A DNA stretch of 64,000 bases from Sporichthya brevicatena (GTDB taxonomy: Bacteria > Actinomycetota > Actinomycetes > Sporichthyales > Sporichthyaceae), in NCBI RefSeq assembly GCF_039525035.1, contig NZ_BAAAHE010000007.1, positions 62,001-126,000 of the forward strand. The letters are read 5' to 3'. The translations under genes were made by a program, and so were the position numbers. The notes under the pieces were generated by a model, which was not told the DNA's origin, did no database searches, and saw nothing but the letters and a program-made list of their open reading frames with translations. Of the stretch, positions 42,655 through 50,632 are shown piece by piece (position 1 is the stretch's first letter; each line of letters begins with the position of its first letter).

Positions 42655-43824
42655 TCAGCTGGACTGCGGCGTGGTCCATCGACAGTTCAGCGATCGGTAG
42701 CTCCGGCTGGTTCCGTACCGGGCCACCGCGGCGTCGGGAGCGGTCAGTTCCAGGCCGGGCAGACGCTCGACGACCTGCTCGAGCACCACCTTGAGCTCGA
42801 GCCGGGCCAGGGGTGCGCCGACGCACCGGTGGATGCCCTGGCCGAAGCCGACGTGCCGGTTGCTGTCGCGACCGAGTTTGAACTCCTCCGGGTCGTCGAA
42901 CTCCTCCGGGTCGCGGTTGGCGCTGCCGTAGAGCAGCATGACCGTCGAGCCCTCCGGAAGCGTGGTGTCGCGAACCGTGATGTCCTCGCGGACCGTGCGG
43001 CCCATTCCCGGCAGCGGCGCGACCAGGCGCACCGCCTCCTCGGCGGCGCCGGGGATCAGCGCAGGGTTGGCCCGCAGCTGCTCCTGCAGGGCGGGGTCAC
43101 GGGCGAGGTAGTACAGGAGCCCGCCGATCGCGCCGACGGTGGTCTCGTGGCCGGCGCCCAGCAGCAGGAAGGCCATCGAGACCTGGTCCTCGAAGCTGAG
43201 CGGCTCACCGTCGATCTGGAGCGTCGCGATGTCGGTCATCATGTCGTCGCGCGGGTTCTGTGCCCGGTCGGTGAGCTGGCCGGCGAGGTAGCCGACGAAC
43301 TCCTGCGACGCCGCCTGGGCCGCGGCGGGGTCCTCCGCCGCGGCGTAGCCGACGAGGCGGCTCATCTGGTCGCGGAAGGTGTGCCAGTCCGAGTCGGGCA
43401 GGCCCATCAGCAGGGCCATGACCAGTGGCGGCACCGGTTCGGCGAGCTCGGCGGCGAGGTCGCCCTCGCCGGCGTCGACGAACCCGTCGATCAGGGTGTC
43501 GACGATCTTGCGGACCGACTCCTCCAGCTTCGCCATCCGGCCGGGGGAGAGCCACTGCTGCATCGGGCGCCGGTAGCGGCCGTGCTCGGGCTCGTCCTGC
43601 TCCAGGCAGATCTGGGGTGGGATGGGGAGCTTGGGGATGGTGATGCCGTCCGCGGAGCTGAAGACCTCGGGATTCCGGGCCGCCGCGCTGACGTCGGCGT
43701 AGGTGCTGAGGATGTAGAACCCGCCGAAGTCGTCCACGCGCGCGACGGGGCAGCCCTCGCGTAGCGTGGCGTAGTAGGGGCCAGGCTCTTGGGCTACCTC
43801 GGGGTCCCGCATTTCGAAACGCAC
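42655..43824 (-). CDS. Cytochrome P450 (related to 51882-53099)
   Basis: Start GTG 43824 has GAGG upstream; ATG 43812 is an alternative without one. The product is 389 residues. The I-helix is LLLGAGHETTVGA (acid-Thr pair E-T-T), the K-helix is E-E-A-V-R-L and the heme segment is VGFGQGIHRCVGAPLARLE. It is a class I soluble P450 of the common actinobacterial type, unlike the G-T-H-Q-C-Y-G pair. It is the first gene of a P450-AveC operon whose promoter (TTGACT, 18 bp, TACTTT) starts in the operator at 43887. Confidence 0.93.
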   Translation of the reverse strand: MRFEMRDPEVAQEPGPYYATLREGCPVARVDDFGGFYILSTYADVSAAARNPEVFSSADGITIPKLPIPPQICLEQDEPEHGRYRRPMQQWLSPGRMAKLEESVRKIVDTLIDGFVDAGEGDLAAELAEPVPPLVMALLMGLPDSDWHTFRDQMSRLVGYAAAEDPAAAQAASQEFVGYLAGQLTDRAQNPRDDMMTDIATLQIDGEPLSFEDQVSMAFLLLGAGHETTVGAIGGLLYYLARDPALQEQLRANPALIPGAAEEAVRLVAPLPGMGRTVREDITVRDTTLPEGSTVMLLYGSANRDPEEFDDPEEFKLGRDSNRHVGFGQGIHRCVGAPLARLELKVVLEQVVERLPGLELTAPDAAVARYGTSRSYRSLNCRWTTPQSS

Positions 43825-43886
43825 AGCGCACCTCGGAATCGATTGTTTTCGGGGTCCGGGAAAAGTAGTGCGCGCACGTAGACCCA

Positions 43887-43922
43887 GTCAACACGGGTGT
43901 TGTATTCAACGTGCGTGTCGAC
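43887..43922. promoter_or_regulatory. Window-wide operator doublet, sites 10 and 11 (abutting), divergent promoters
   Basis: GTCAACACGGGTGTTGTA (43887-43904) abuts TTCAACGTGCGTGTCGAC (43905-43922). Plus promoter: TTGTAT (43900-43905), 17 bp, TACGCT (43923-43928). Minus promoter: TTGACT, 18 bp, TACTTT toward the P450. The second site is the weaker match. Confidence 0.8.
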
Positions 43923-43964
43923 TACGCTCGAGGCCCACGAAGGTGTGCGAGGAGGCCCGGCGTC

Positions 43965-44795
43965 GTGTCCGACATGCAGTTGAAGGTCCGCAAGGTGACC
44001 ATCGACTTCAGTGACGCCAAGATCCATTGGAACCCCACGGGTCCTGAGTTCAGTCACGTGTTCAACGCGTTCTCGTCGCTCGCCCCGGAGCTCGAACCGT
44101 TCCTGATCAAGGTCATGCGCGAGGCCAAGACCCGCGTGCCCGCCGCCGAGCAGGCGCTGCTCGCCGACATCGACCTGTTCAACTCGCAGGAAGCGCGGCA
44201 TTACCGAATGCATGCGCAATTCAACAAGGTTCTCTACCGGGCCGGATATGACCTCGCCGAGGCCGAGAAGAAGCTGAAAGCGGATTACCAGCGATTTCTC
44301 GAGAAGAAGGGCCCGAAGTTCTGCCTGGCCTACTCGGAGGGCTTCGAGACCCTCGGGCCGGCGCTGTCCGGGTTCTTCTTCGACCGCTCACCCCACCTCA
44401 TGCAGCAGTGGGACGAGCCGACGACCTTCCTCTGGCTCTGGCACGTCGCCGAGGAGTACGAGCACCGCGCCGTGGTCAACGGGACCTACAAGTTGCTCTA
44501 CGACGACCACTGGTACCGGCTCTACGGCCTCTGGTACGCCCTGATCCACATCTTCGCGTACGTGCTGAAGAACTCGAACCGCATGATCAAGTACGACCTC
44601 GCCACCGGGCGGGTGCAGGGCAAGCTGCGCAGCCGCTACCGCCAGGTGCGGTCGCTGCTCGGTCTGCTGCGTTACGCCGGACCGCGCATCGCCAAGGTGC
44701 ACCGGCGCTCCTACGACCCGACGACGTTCCCGCCGATGGAGGGCGCGATGTTCATCCTGCGCCAGGCCTCCGAACGTTACGTCGTCGCCGACTGA
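43965..44795 (+). CDS. PF10118-like predicted metal-dependent hydrolase (ferritin-like)
   Basis: Start GTG 43965 is chosen because GGAGG lies 9 nt upstream; 276 residues. It contains KVTIDFSDAKIHWNPTGPEF, the helix D-L-F-N-S-Q-E-A-R-H-Y-R-M-H and WLWHVAEEYEHRAV. The repeated E/H-x-x-H and E-E-x-E-H motifs suggest a di-metal helical bundle. This matches the predicted metal-dependent hydrolase family PF10118, common beside lipid and steroid genes; its reaction is unproven. It heads an operon with an alcohol dehydrogenase and the two importer ATPases. Confidence 0.85.
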   Translation: MSDMQLKVRKVTIDFSDAKIHWNPTGPEFSHVFNAFSSLAPELEPFLIKVMREAKTRVPAAEQALLADIDLFNSQEARHYRMHAQFNKVLYRAGYDLAEAEKKLKADYQRFLEKKGPKFCLAYSEGFETLGPALSGFFFDRSPHLMQQWDEPTTFLWLWHVAEEYEHRAVVNGTYKLLYDDHWYRLYGLWYALIHIFAYVLKNSNRMIKYDLATGRVQGKLRSRYRQVRSLLGLLRYAGPRIAKVHRRSYDPTTFPPMEGAMFILRQASERYVVAD

Positions 44796-44838
44796 CCCCC
44801 ACCGAGCTCCTGGGCACACCCGGAAGGACCCTCACCGC

Positions 44839-45930
44839 ATGAAGGCTGCAGTTTTCGTCGGCGTCAACGAGCCGGTCTCGATCGAGGACGTGACCCCGCT
44901 CGACCCGGGCCCGAACGACGTGGTGGTCCGCCTGGGCGCCTCGGGGGTGTGCCACTCGGACCTGTCGTTCGTGGACGGCACGCTGGGCTTCCCGCCGCCG
45001 GTGATCCTCGGTCACGAGGGTGCGGGCACCGTCGAGGCCGTCGGCTCGGCCGTGAGCCGGGTCAAGGTCGGTGACCGGGTGATCGCCTCGTTCGTGACGA
45101 CGTGCGGTGAGTGCTGGTTCTGCCAGCACGAGCAGCCTTTCGTGTGCTCGAACCTGATTGCTGGTCAGATGGCGCCGCACGGGGCGCGGCCCAACGGTGA
45201 CGCGGTGACCGCGGTCGGTGGTCTGGGCACGATGGCCGAGTTCATGACGGTCAACGAGAGCGTGCTCGTGCCGGTGCAGACCGACCTGCCGATGGAGCAG
45301 CTGGCGCTGATCGGGTGCGGCGTCACGACCGGTGTGGGCGCGGCGCTGGTGACCGCCGACGTCCAGGCCGGTTCCACGGTCGCGGTCGTCGGCTGCGGCG
45401 GTGTGGGTCTGTCGGTGATCCAGGGCGCCCGGATCGCGGGTGCGGAACGGATCATCGCGGTCGACCCGAATCCGCTCAAGCGTGAGGCCGCCGCCGCTCG
45501 GGGGGCGACGGACTCGGTCGACCCCACCGGCGTGGACCCGATCGAGGCGGTGCGTGAGCTCACGGGCGGGCGCGGTGCGGACTACGCCTTCGAGGTCGTC
45601 GGCCGGCCCGAGACGGTGGCGCAGACTGTCGAACTGACCCGACCGAACGGCACCGCGGTCGTCATCGGCGCGATGAGCCCGACGGAGTTCATCTCGATCC
45701 ACGGACTGGGCTTCATCTACGGCGCCAAGCACATCGTGGCCAGCTTCAGCGGCTCGGCGATCCCGTCGCGCGACTTCCCGCGCTACGTCAAGCTCGCCGA
45801 GGAGGGCAAGCTCGACCTCGCGGGCATGATCAGCCGGCGCTACTCCCTCGACCAGGTCAACGAGGCCCTCGACGCCACCGCGAAGGGCGAGGTGCTCCGG
45901 GCGATGATCAACTTCGACGGCGCGTCGTGA
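44839..45930 (+). CDS. Zinc-dependent alcohol dehydrogenase (MDR superfamily)
   Basis: A 363-residue MDR enzyme. Catalytic zinc ligands are C38 (SGVCHSDL) and H59 with E60 (LGHEGAG). The structural zinc loop uses C89, C92, C95 and C103 (CGECWFCQHEQPFVC). The NAD motif is VVGCGGVGLSVI, followed by the acidic strand end A-V-D-P-N. It oxidises primary or secondary alcohols of the pathway in the cytosol. This subgroup often accompanies mycofactocin systems, which fits the SDR at 63135 but is not proof. Its stop overlaps the ATPase start (GTGA). Confidence 0.93.
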   Translation: MKAAVFVGVNEPVSIEDVTPLDPGPNDVVVRLGASGVCHSDLSFVDGTLGFPPPVILGHEGAGTVEAVGSAVSRVKVGDRVIASFVTTCGECWFCQHEQPFVCSNLIAGQMAPHGARPNGDAVTAVGGLGTMAEFMTVNESVLVPVQTDLPMEQLALIGCGVTTGVGAALVTADVQAGSTVAVVGCGGVGLSVIQGARIAGAERIIAVDPNPLKREAAAARGATDSVDPTGVDPIEAVRELTGGRGADYAFEVVGRPETVAQTVELTRPNGTAVVIGAMSPTEFISIHGLGFIYGAKHIVASFSGSAIPSRDFPRYVKLAEEGKLDLAGMISRRYSLDQVNEALDATAKGEVLRAMINFDGAS

Positions 45931-46757
45931 ACGCCCGCTCGAACGAGGGCCCGCCCGTCGACGGCCTCGCCGTCGAGGGTGTCGTCGTCCGCTTCGGTGG
46001 GCTGGTCGCGGTGGACGGGCAGACGCTGCAGGCGCCGCGGGGCCGGATCACCGGCCTGATCGGGCCGAACGGTGCGGGCAAGACCACGACGTTCAACGCG
46101 TGCACGGGTCTGGTCCGGCCGAGCGAGGGCAAGGTCTACCTGTTCGGTGAGGACGTCACGCAGGCGCCGCCGCAGGCGCGCGCCCGTAAGGGCCTGGGCC
46201 GTACGTTCCAGCGCATGGAGCTCTTCGACACCCTGACGGTGCGGGAGAACGTCAAGCTCGGCCGTGAGGCCGCAATGGCGGGGAAGAACCCGCTCAAGCA
46301 CATCCGCGCCACCGCGAGCCAGACGAACCGCCTGCGCAAGCTGACCGAGAGCTCGCTGGAGATGTGCGGCATCGGGCACCTCGCCGGCCGCCGTCCGGCC
46401 GATCTGAGTACCGGTCAGCGTCGGCTGGTCGAGCTTGCCCGCTGCATCGCGGGCGAGTTCCCGATCATGCTGCTCGACGAGCCCTCGTCCGGTCTGGACG
46501 GCAAGGAGACCGAGGCGTTCGGCAAGATCCTGCGGGACGTGGTCGCCGAGCGGAACGTCGGGATCCTCATCGTCGAGCACGACATGGCCCTGGTCATGTC
46601 GACGTGCAACTACATCCACGTCCTCGACTTCGGCAAGCCGATCTTCGAGGGCACGCCCGCGGAGGTCGCGGCCTCGCCCGTGGTCCGCGCCGCGTATCTG
46701 GGCAGCGAGGCCGAGGGCCTCGCCTCCGCCGACGACGACCTGGTCACCCTGCACTGA
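45927..46757 (+). CDS. ABC importer ATPase, LivG-like
   Basis: A 276-residue nucleotide-binding subunit from GTG 45927. Walker A is GPNGAGKTT, the signature loop is LSTGQRRLVELAR and Walker B is MLLDEPSSGLD. The R-T-F-Q-R-M-E-L-F-D Q-loop and the long insertion with F-N-A-C-T-G are typical of LivG in branched-chain-type importers. It probably energises the fused permease at 19602 together with the LivF-like protein downstream; no other permease is in the window. Confidence 0.93.
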   Translation: MNARSNEGPPVDGLAVEGVVVRFGGLVAVDGQTLQAPRGRITGLIGPNGAGKTTTFNACTGLVRPSEGKVYLFGEDVTQAPPQARARKGLGRTFQRMELFDTLTVRENVKLGREAAMAGKNPLKHIRATASQTNRLRKLTESSLEMCGIGHLAGRRPADLSTGQRRLVELARCIAGEFPIMLLDEPSSGLDGKETEAFGKILRDVVAERNVGILIVEHDMALVMSTCNYIHVLDFGKPIFEGTPAEVAASPVVRAAYLGSEAEGLASADDDLVTLH

Positions 46758-46787
46758 GTCCCCTGCACCGGAAGTAAGGACTGGCCG

Positions 46788-47483
46788 ATGTTCGAGCTGC
46801 GCAACATCTCCGCGGGGTACTCCGGCACGCAGGTGCTGCGCGGGGTGAACCTGAAGATCCCCGCCTCCAGCGTCGTCGCCCTGCTCGGGCCGAACGGGGC
46901 CGGCAAGACCACGCTGCTCCGCGTCGCGACCGGGCTGCTCAAACCGACGAGCGGACAGCTGCTCATCGACGGTGAGGACGTCACCGGCGCGGCTCCGCAC
47001 AAGCTGGTCGAGAAGGGCGTCTGCCACGTCCCCGAGGGCCGCGGGGTGTTCCGCTCGCTCTCGGTGCGGGACAACCTGCTGCTGCAGGCCGTCAAGGGCG
47101 ACCAGTCCGAGGCGCTCAACCGCGCGGTCACGGCGTTCCCGCGCCTCGGTGAGCGGATGGCGCAGACGGCCGGGACGATGTCCGGCGGTGAGCAGCAGAT
47201 GCTCGCGCTCGCCCGCGCCTACATCCAGAAGCCGCGGTTCATCCTGCTCGACGAGGTCTCGATGGGCCTCGCGCCGAAGGTCGTCGACGAGATCTTCGCG
47301 TTCCTGGAGATGCTCGCCCGTGAGGGGGCGTCACTGCTGCTGGTCGAACAGTACGTGACCCGCGCTCTTGCGGCGGCGGACTTCGTCTTCCTGCTCAACC
47401 GCGGCTCGGTCGCTTTCGCCGGCCAGCCCGCCGAGATCGACGCCGAGGAGCTCGCCGAGCGGTACGTGGGCGCCGGCCACTGA
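46788..47483 (+). CDS. ABC importer ATPase, LivF-like
   Basis: A 231-residue ATPase, the usual LivF length. Walker A is GPNGAGKTT, the PEGRGVFRSLSVRDNL segment is diagnostic of LivF, the signature is MSGGEQQMLALARA and Walker B is FILLDEVSMGL. In the S-M-G-L position a Val-Ser pair replaces the common Pro-Ser. It lies 30 nt after LivG in the same operon. With LivG it would form the heterodimeric motor of the importer. The gene ends 19 nt from the convergent MmgE/PrpD stop. Confidence 0.93.
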   Translation: MFELRNISAGYSGTQVLRGVNLKIPASSVVALLGPNGAGKTTLLRVATGLLKPTSGQLLIDGEDVTGAAPHKLVEKGVCHVPEGRGVFRSLSVRDNLLLQAVKGDQSEALNRAVTAFPRLGERMAQTAGTMSGGEQQMLALARAYIQKPRFILLDEVSMGLAPKVVDEIFAFLEMLAREGASLLLVEQYVTRALAAADFVFLLNRGSVAFAGQPAEIDAEELAERYVGAGH

Positions 47484-47502
47484 CTGGCGCCCCGCGCCCG
47501 GT

Positions 47503-48909
47503 CTAACGGGTGGGACCGAGCAGCGCGGCGCTGAGGTCGCGCACCGAGTGCTGCTCCAGGTTCAGCACCAGGTCGACGATGCGGTCGGTCGCCTCGGCGC
47601 CCAGCGGGGCCAGGGTGCGCCGGGCCATGGTGATCCGGTCCACCAGCGCCGGCTGGGTGGACTGCAGGTTCGGTACGACCTTGGTCAGCGTCCGGCCGTC
47701 GCGCAGCCGCACCGTCAGGGTCTGGTCGGCGAAGCCACGGACGTTCGCGGTGTTGTCGACGGTGATCGTGACGCGCTCCCGCGCCGCGACGTACCGCGGG
47801 TCCTGGGCCGAGGAGTCGTAGAACGCGTCCGTGTACGGGAGCTCCGGGATGCCGCCGACCAGGAGACCGGCCACGCCCTGGCGAATACTGAACTTCGCCT
47901 GCTCGCCGTTCTGCGGGTCGCGGTAGGGCGCGATGCGGTCGGCGAACGTCGGCACGAGGACGTCGATCGACTCGATGTCGTCGGGGGAGAGGTCGTGCTC
48001 GCGCAGGATCTCGATCGTGCCGTGGATGCTCTGGTGCGTGAGACCGCAGGAGCCGTACCGCTTCGGCGCGATGCGTGCCTGAACGAAGAAGAGCTCGCCG
48101 TCGAGGTCGGCGGTCAGCGCGTCCGGGTCGTACGGGCGGTTGCCACCCGCGGCGTACTGCTCGCCCCACGAGTAGTCGCCGTCGAGGAAGTCCGCGCAGC
48201 CGGTGAAGCCCTGGCGGGCGACCTGCGCGGCGAAGACGCCGGTACGCGCGGGCACGCCCGCCTCGTGCACGTGCGCCATGGTCCCGCAACCGCGGGTGCT
48301 GCCGTTGCCGAGCGGCAGCGCGACGCCCAGGCAGTGCTGCATCTGTTCCGTCGTCAGGCCGAGCAGGCGACCCGCGGTGACGCCCGCGCCACCCGGACCC
48401 ACGAGCGAGATGCCCATGAACCCGCGGTCGCAGGCGCCGATGCCGGCCACGCCGAGGCGGCCCTGCATCTCGACGCCGGCGATGACCGCGGTGAGGAAGT
48501 CGCGTCCTGAGCTGCCCTCCAGCTCACCGACCGCCAGCGCCGTCGCGATCGGCGGGATCAGGCAGGTCCCGGGCAGCGCGCCGTAGGACTCGAGCTCGTC
48601 GGCGTGCGCGAGGGAGGCGTTGACGTACGCGGCTTCCGCGGCTGACGTGCGGAACCCCGACCCGACGACCACCGACTGCGGCGCCGCACCGAGCTCGCGC
48701 GCGTAGTTCACCAGGAGCCGGCTCACCGGCTGGGGGAGCGCGTGCACCATGTGCCCGACGCACTCGAGGGTGAAGATCTTCAGGGACTCGATCGCGTCGG
48801 CCGGGATGTCGGAGAACTGCAGACCGACCAGGTGCTCGCTGAGGGTCCGGGTGATCCCGCCCTCGCGGGTGGGGTTGCGCTCGGTCACGGTCGTCGCTGG
48901 GGCGTTCAT
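47503..48909 (-). CDS. MmgE/PrpD family protein (paralog of 61262-62644)
   Basis: A 468-residue protein with SLKIFTLECVGHMVHALPQP, NASLAHADELESYGALPG, GACDRGFMGISLVGPGGAG, GLTHQSIHGTIEIL and GEQAKFSIRQGVAGLL. These MmgE/PrpD features match the protein at 61262 almost line for line, while the one at 26516 is more distant. The reaction is probably a dehydration or isomerisation of a carboxylated intermediate; substrate unknown. It follows the SDR at 48920 by 10 nt in the same operon. Confidence 0.9.
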   Translation of the reverse strand: MNAPATTVTERNPTREGGITRTLSEHLVGLQFSDIPADAIESLKIFTLECVGHMVHALPQPVSRLLVNYARELGAAPQSVVVGSGFRTSAAEAAYVNASLAHADELESYGALPGTCLIPPIATALAVGELEGSSGRDFLTAVIAGVEMQGRLGVAGIGACDRGFMGISLVGPGGAGVTAGRLLGLTTEQMQHCLGVALPLGNGSTRGCGTMAHVHEAGVPARTGVFAAQVARQGFTGCADFLDGDYSWGEQYAAGGNRPYDPDALTADLDGELFFVQARIAPKRYGSCGLTHQSIHGTIEILREHDLSPDDIESIDVLVPTFADRIAPYRDPQNGEQAKFSIRQGVAGLLVGGIPELPYTDAFYDSSAQDPRYVAARERVTITVDNTANVRGFADQTLTVRLRDGRTLTKVVPNLQSTQPALVDRITMARRTLAPLGAEATDRIVDLVLNLEQHSVRDLSAALLGPTR

Positions 48910-48919
48910 TCCAGTCCTC

Positions 48920-49675
48920 TCAGAAGATCGTGTAACCGCCGTCGACGAAGACCTCGTTGCCGGTGTGGAACGTGAGCTTCGGGTCGGCGAGGAAGGCGGC
49001 CACCTCGTGGAACTCCTCGGGATCCGCCCAGCGGCGTACCGGGGTCCGCGACGTCGTGGCCTTCATGAAGGCCTCGTTGGCCTGCAGGTCGACGTTCATC
49101 CCGGTGCGGGTCCAGCCCGGGATGAGGATGTTGCAGCGCACGCGGTGGCGCGCGAGTTCGACGGCGAGGGTGCGTCCCAGCCCCGCGAGCCCGCACTTCG
49201 ACGCCGCGTAGGCGGCGTTGCCGGCGGCGCCGTATCGCACGATCGTCGAGGAGACGACGATGATCGAGCCGCCCTGACCCTGGCTCACGAACTGGCGCGC
49301 GGCCTCGCGCGTGCAGAGAAATCCGCCGTCGAGGTTCACGGCCAGGACCCGGCGCCACTCGTCGAGCGAGGTGTCGATCAGGGGAGTGGCAGCGTGGATG
49401 CCGGCGTTGGCGACGAAGCACCCGAGCGGACCGAGCTCGGCGACGGTCTGCTTCATCGCGGCCTCGATGTCGGCCTCGTCGCTGACGTCGCCGGCGATGG
49501 CGATCGCCTTGCCGCCGTGACGGGAGATCTCCTCGACGGCGGCGGCGTTGCGCTCGGCGTTGCGGGCCCAGATCGCGACGTTCCCGCCGGCCTTGGCGAT
49601 GCCCACCGCGAGGCCGAGCCCGAGGCCGCCGTTGCCGCCCGTGACGACGGCGGTCAGACCCGTCAAACTGCGCAT
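48920..49675 (-). CDS. Short-chain dehydrogenase/reductase
   Basis: A 251-residue SDR: VVTGGNGGLGLGLA (cofactor glycines), FVANAGIH, a Ser in VVSSTIVRYG, the catalytic Y-A-A-S-K, and a C-terminal GNEVFVDGGYTIF typical of classical SDRs. The predicted -10 TAACCT (complement of 49682-49687) is 6 nt before the ATG, pointing to a leaderless message. It heads an operon with MmgE/PrpD and is divergent from the AveC-like gene. Confidence 0.92.
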   Translation of the reverse strand: MRSLTGLTAVVTGGNGGLGLGLAVGIAKAGGNVAIWARNAERNAAAVEEISRHGGKAIAIAGDVSDEADIEAAMKQTVAELGPLGCFVANAGIHAATPLIDTSLDEWRRVLAVNLDGGFLCTREAARQFVSQGQGGSIIVVSSTIVRYGAAGNAAYAASKCGLAGLGRTLAVELARHRVRCNILIPGWTRTGMNVDLQANEAFMKATTSRTPVRRWADPEEFHEVAAFLADPKLTFHTGNEVFVDGGYTIF

Positions 49676-49685
49676 GACCTGAGGT

Positions 49686-49724
49686 TACAACACGCGCGTT
49701 GACAATTCCAACGCTTGCGTTGAC
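49686..49724. promoter_or_regulatory. Window-wide operator doublet, sites 12 and 13 (21-bp offset), divergent promoters
   Basis: TACAACACGCGCGTTGAC (49686-49703) and TCCAACGCTTGCGTTGAC (49707-49724). Plus promoter: TTGACG (49720-49725), 18 bp, TACGTT (49744-49749). Minus promoter: TTGGAA from the second site, 18 bp, TAACCT. The first site fills the minus-strand spacer. Confidence 0.83.
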
Positions 49725-49786
49725 GGCTCCGTCGGGGCGGGAGTACGTTCGTCAGGACGTGACGTCTCCCGGAACAGGACGCCCTG

Positions 49787-50632
49787 ATGCAGGCTTTCCC
49801 GGTCCCACCGCAAGAGATCTACGAGACGCCCACGAACACGACCGCGGCGGCCATCATGATGGTCGTCATCGGCGTCAGTTTCGTGGGTCTGTACGCCGGC
49901 GTCTTCGCGCTGCAGCGTCGGCACGGGACCTGGGTCCCCCTCGCCATCGCCCTCGGCGCGACCTTCTGTGCCTTCCTCGAACCGCTGCCCGACGTCGTGG
50001 CCAACCTCTGGTACTACGAGGCCGAGCAGAAGTCGATCTACAGCTCGTACGAGAACTCAATGCCGATCTGGGTCTTCTTCTCCTACGCGGTCTACTACGG
50101 CGGCATCGGCCTCACCCTGTGGTGGCTGATCGAGCAGGGCTGGACGCGGCGCAAGATCGCGATCGTCCTGGCCGGTCCGCTCTACCTGTACCTCGCCGGT
50201 GGCGAGCTGTTCTTCATGCACGTGATGGAGCAGTACACCTACTACGGCCCCGGTGCGTTCAAGTTGGCGGACTACCCCATGTGGATCCCGCTGATGAACC
50301 TCACGATCGTGCTGTGGGTCGGCGCCGGCGCGGCACGGATCCGGCGTTCCCTGCCGACGGGTGATCAACTGATCCCGGCGTTCCTGCTCCCCGGCTTCGC
50401 CATGACGGTGGGTCTGATCTTCCTGCCCTGCCTGACGTGGACCGTCATCCACTCCGCCGACCCCTCGCAGGGCCTGGTCTACGCGGCGACGCTCGGGACC
50501 ATCGCGCTGGAGATCGGTGCGATGTATGCGGCGATGCGCCTGTTCCCGGCGGAGGGCTTCACGCCGCTGGCGCCGAAGCCCGCCGCCGGCGCTCCGGTGA
50601 CGGCTCCTCAGACGGAGAGCGTCACCGGGTAG
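49787..50632 (+). CDS. AveC-like integral membrane protein (paralog of 41797-42627)
   Basis: A 281-residue protein with about seven TM helices. It shares the loop G-A-T-F-C-A-F-L-E-P-L-P-D, L-W-Y-Y, WVFFSYAVYYGGIGLT, EQYTYYGPGAFKLADYPMWI and A-R-I-R-R-S-L-P-T with the protein at 41797, as well as the M-x-x-F-P-x-P-P-x-E-I start. It is AveC-like, with no proven reaction outside avermectin biosynthesis. It is alone on the plus strand, and its 3' end overlaps the convergent P450 gene by 25 nt. The two AveC-like genes each neighbour a P450, so a shared substrate is likely. Confidence 0.72.
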   Translation: MQAFPVPPQEIYETPTNTTAAAIMMVVIGVSFVGLYAGVFALQRRHGTWVPLAIALGATFCAFLEPLPDVVANLWYYEAEQKSIYSSYENSMPIWVFFSYAVYYGGIGLTLWWLIEQGWTRRKIAIVLAGPLYLYLAGGELFFMHVMEQYTYYGPGAFKLADYPMWIPLMNLTIVLWVGAGAARIRRSLPTGDQLIPAFLLPGFAMTVGLIFLPCLTWTVIHSADPSQGLVYAATLGTIALEIGAMYAAMRLFPAEGFTPLAPKPAAGAPVTAPQTESVTG

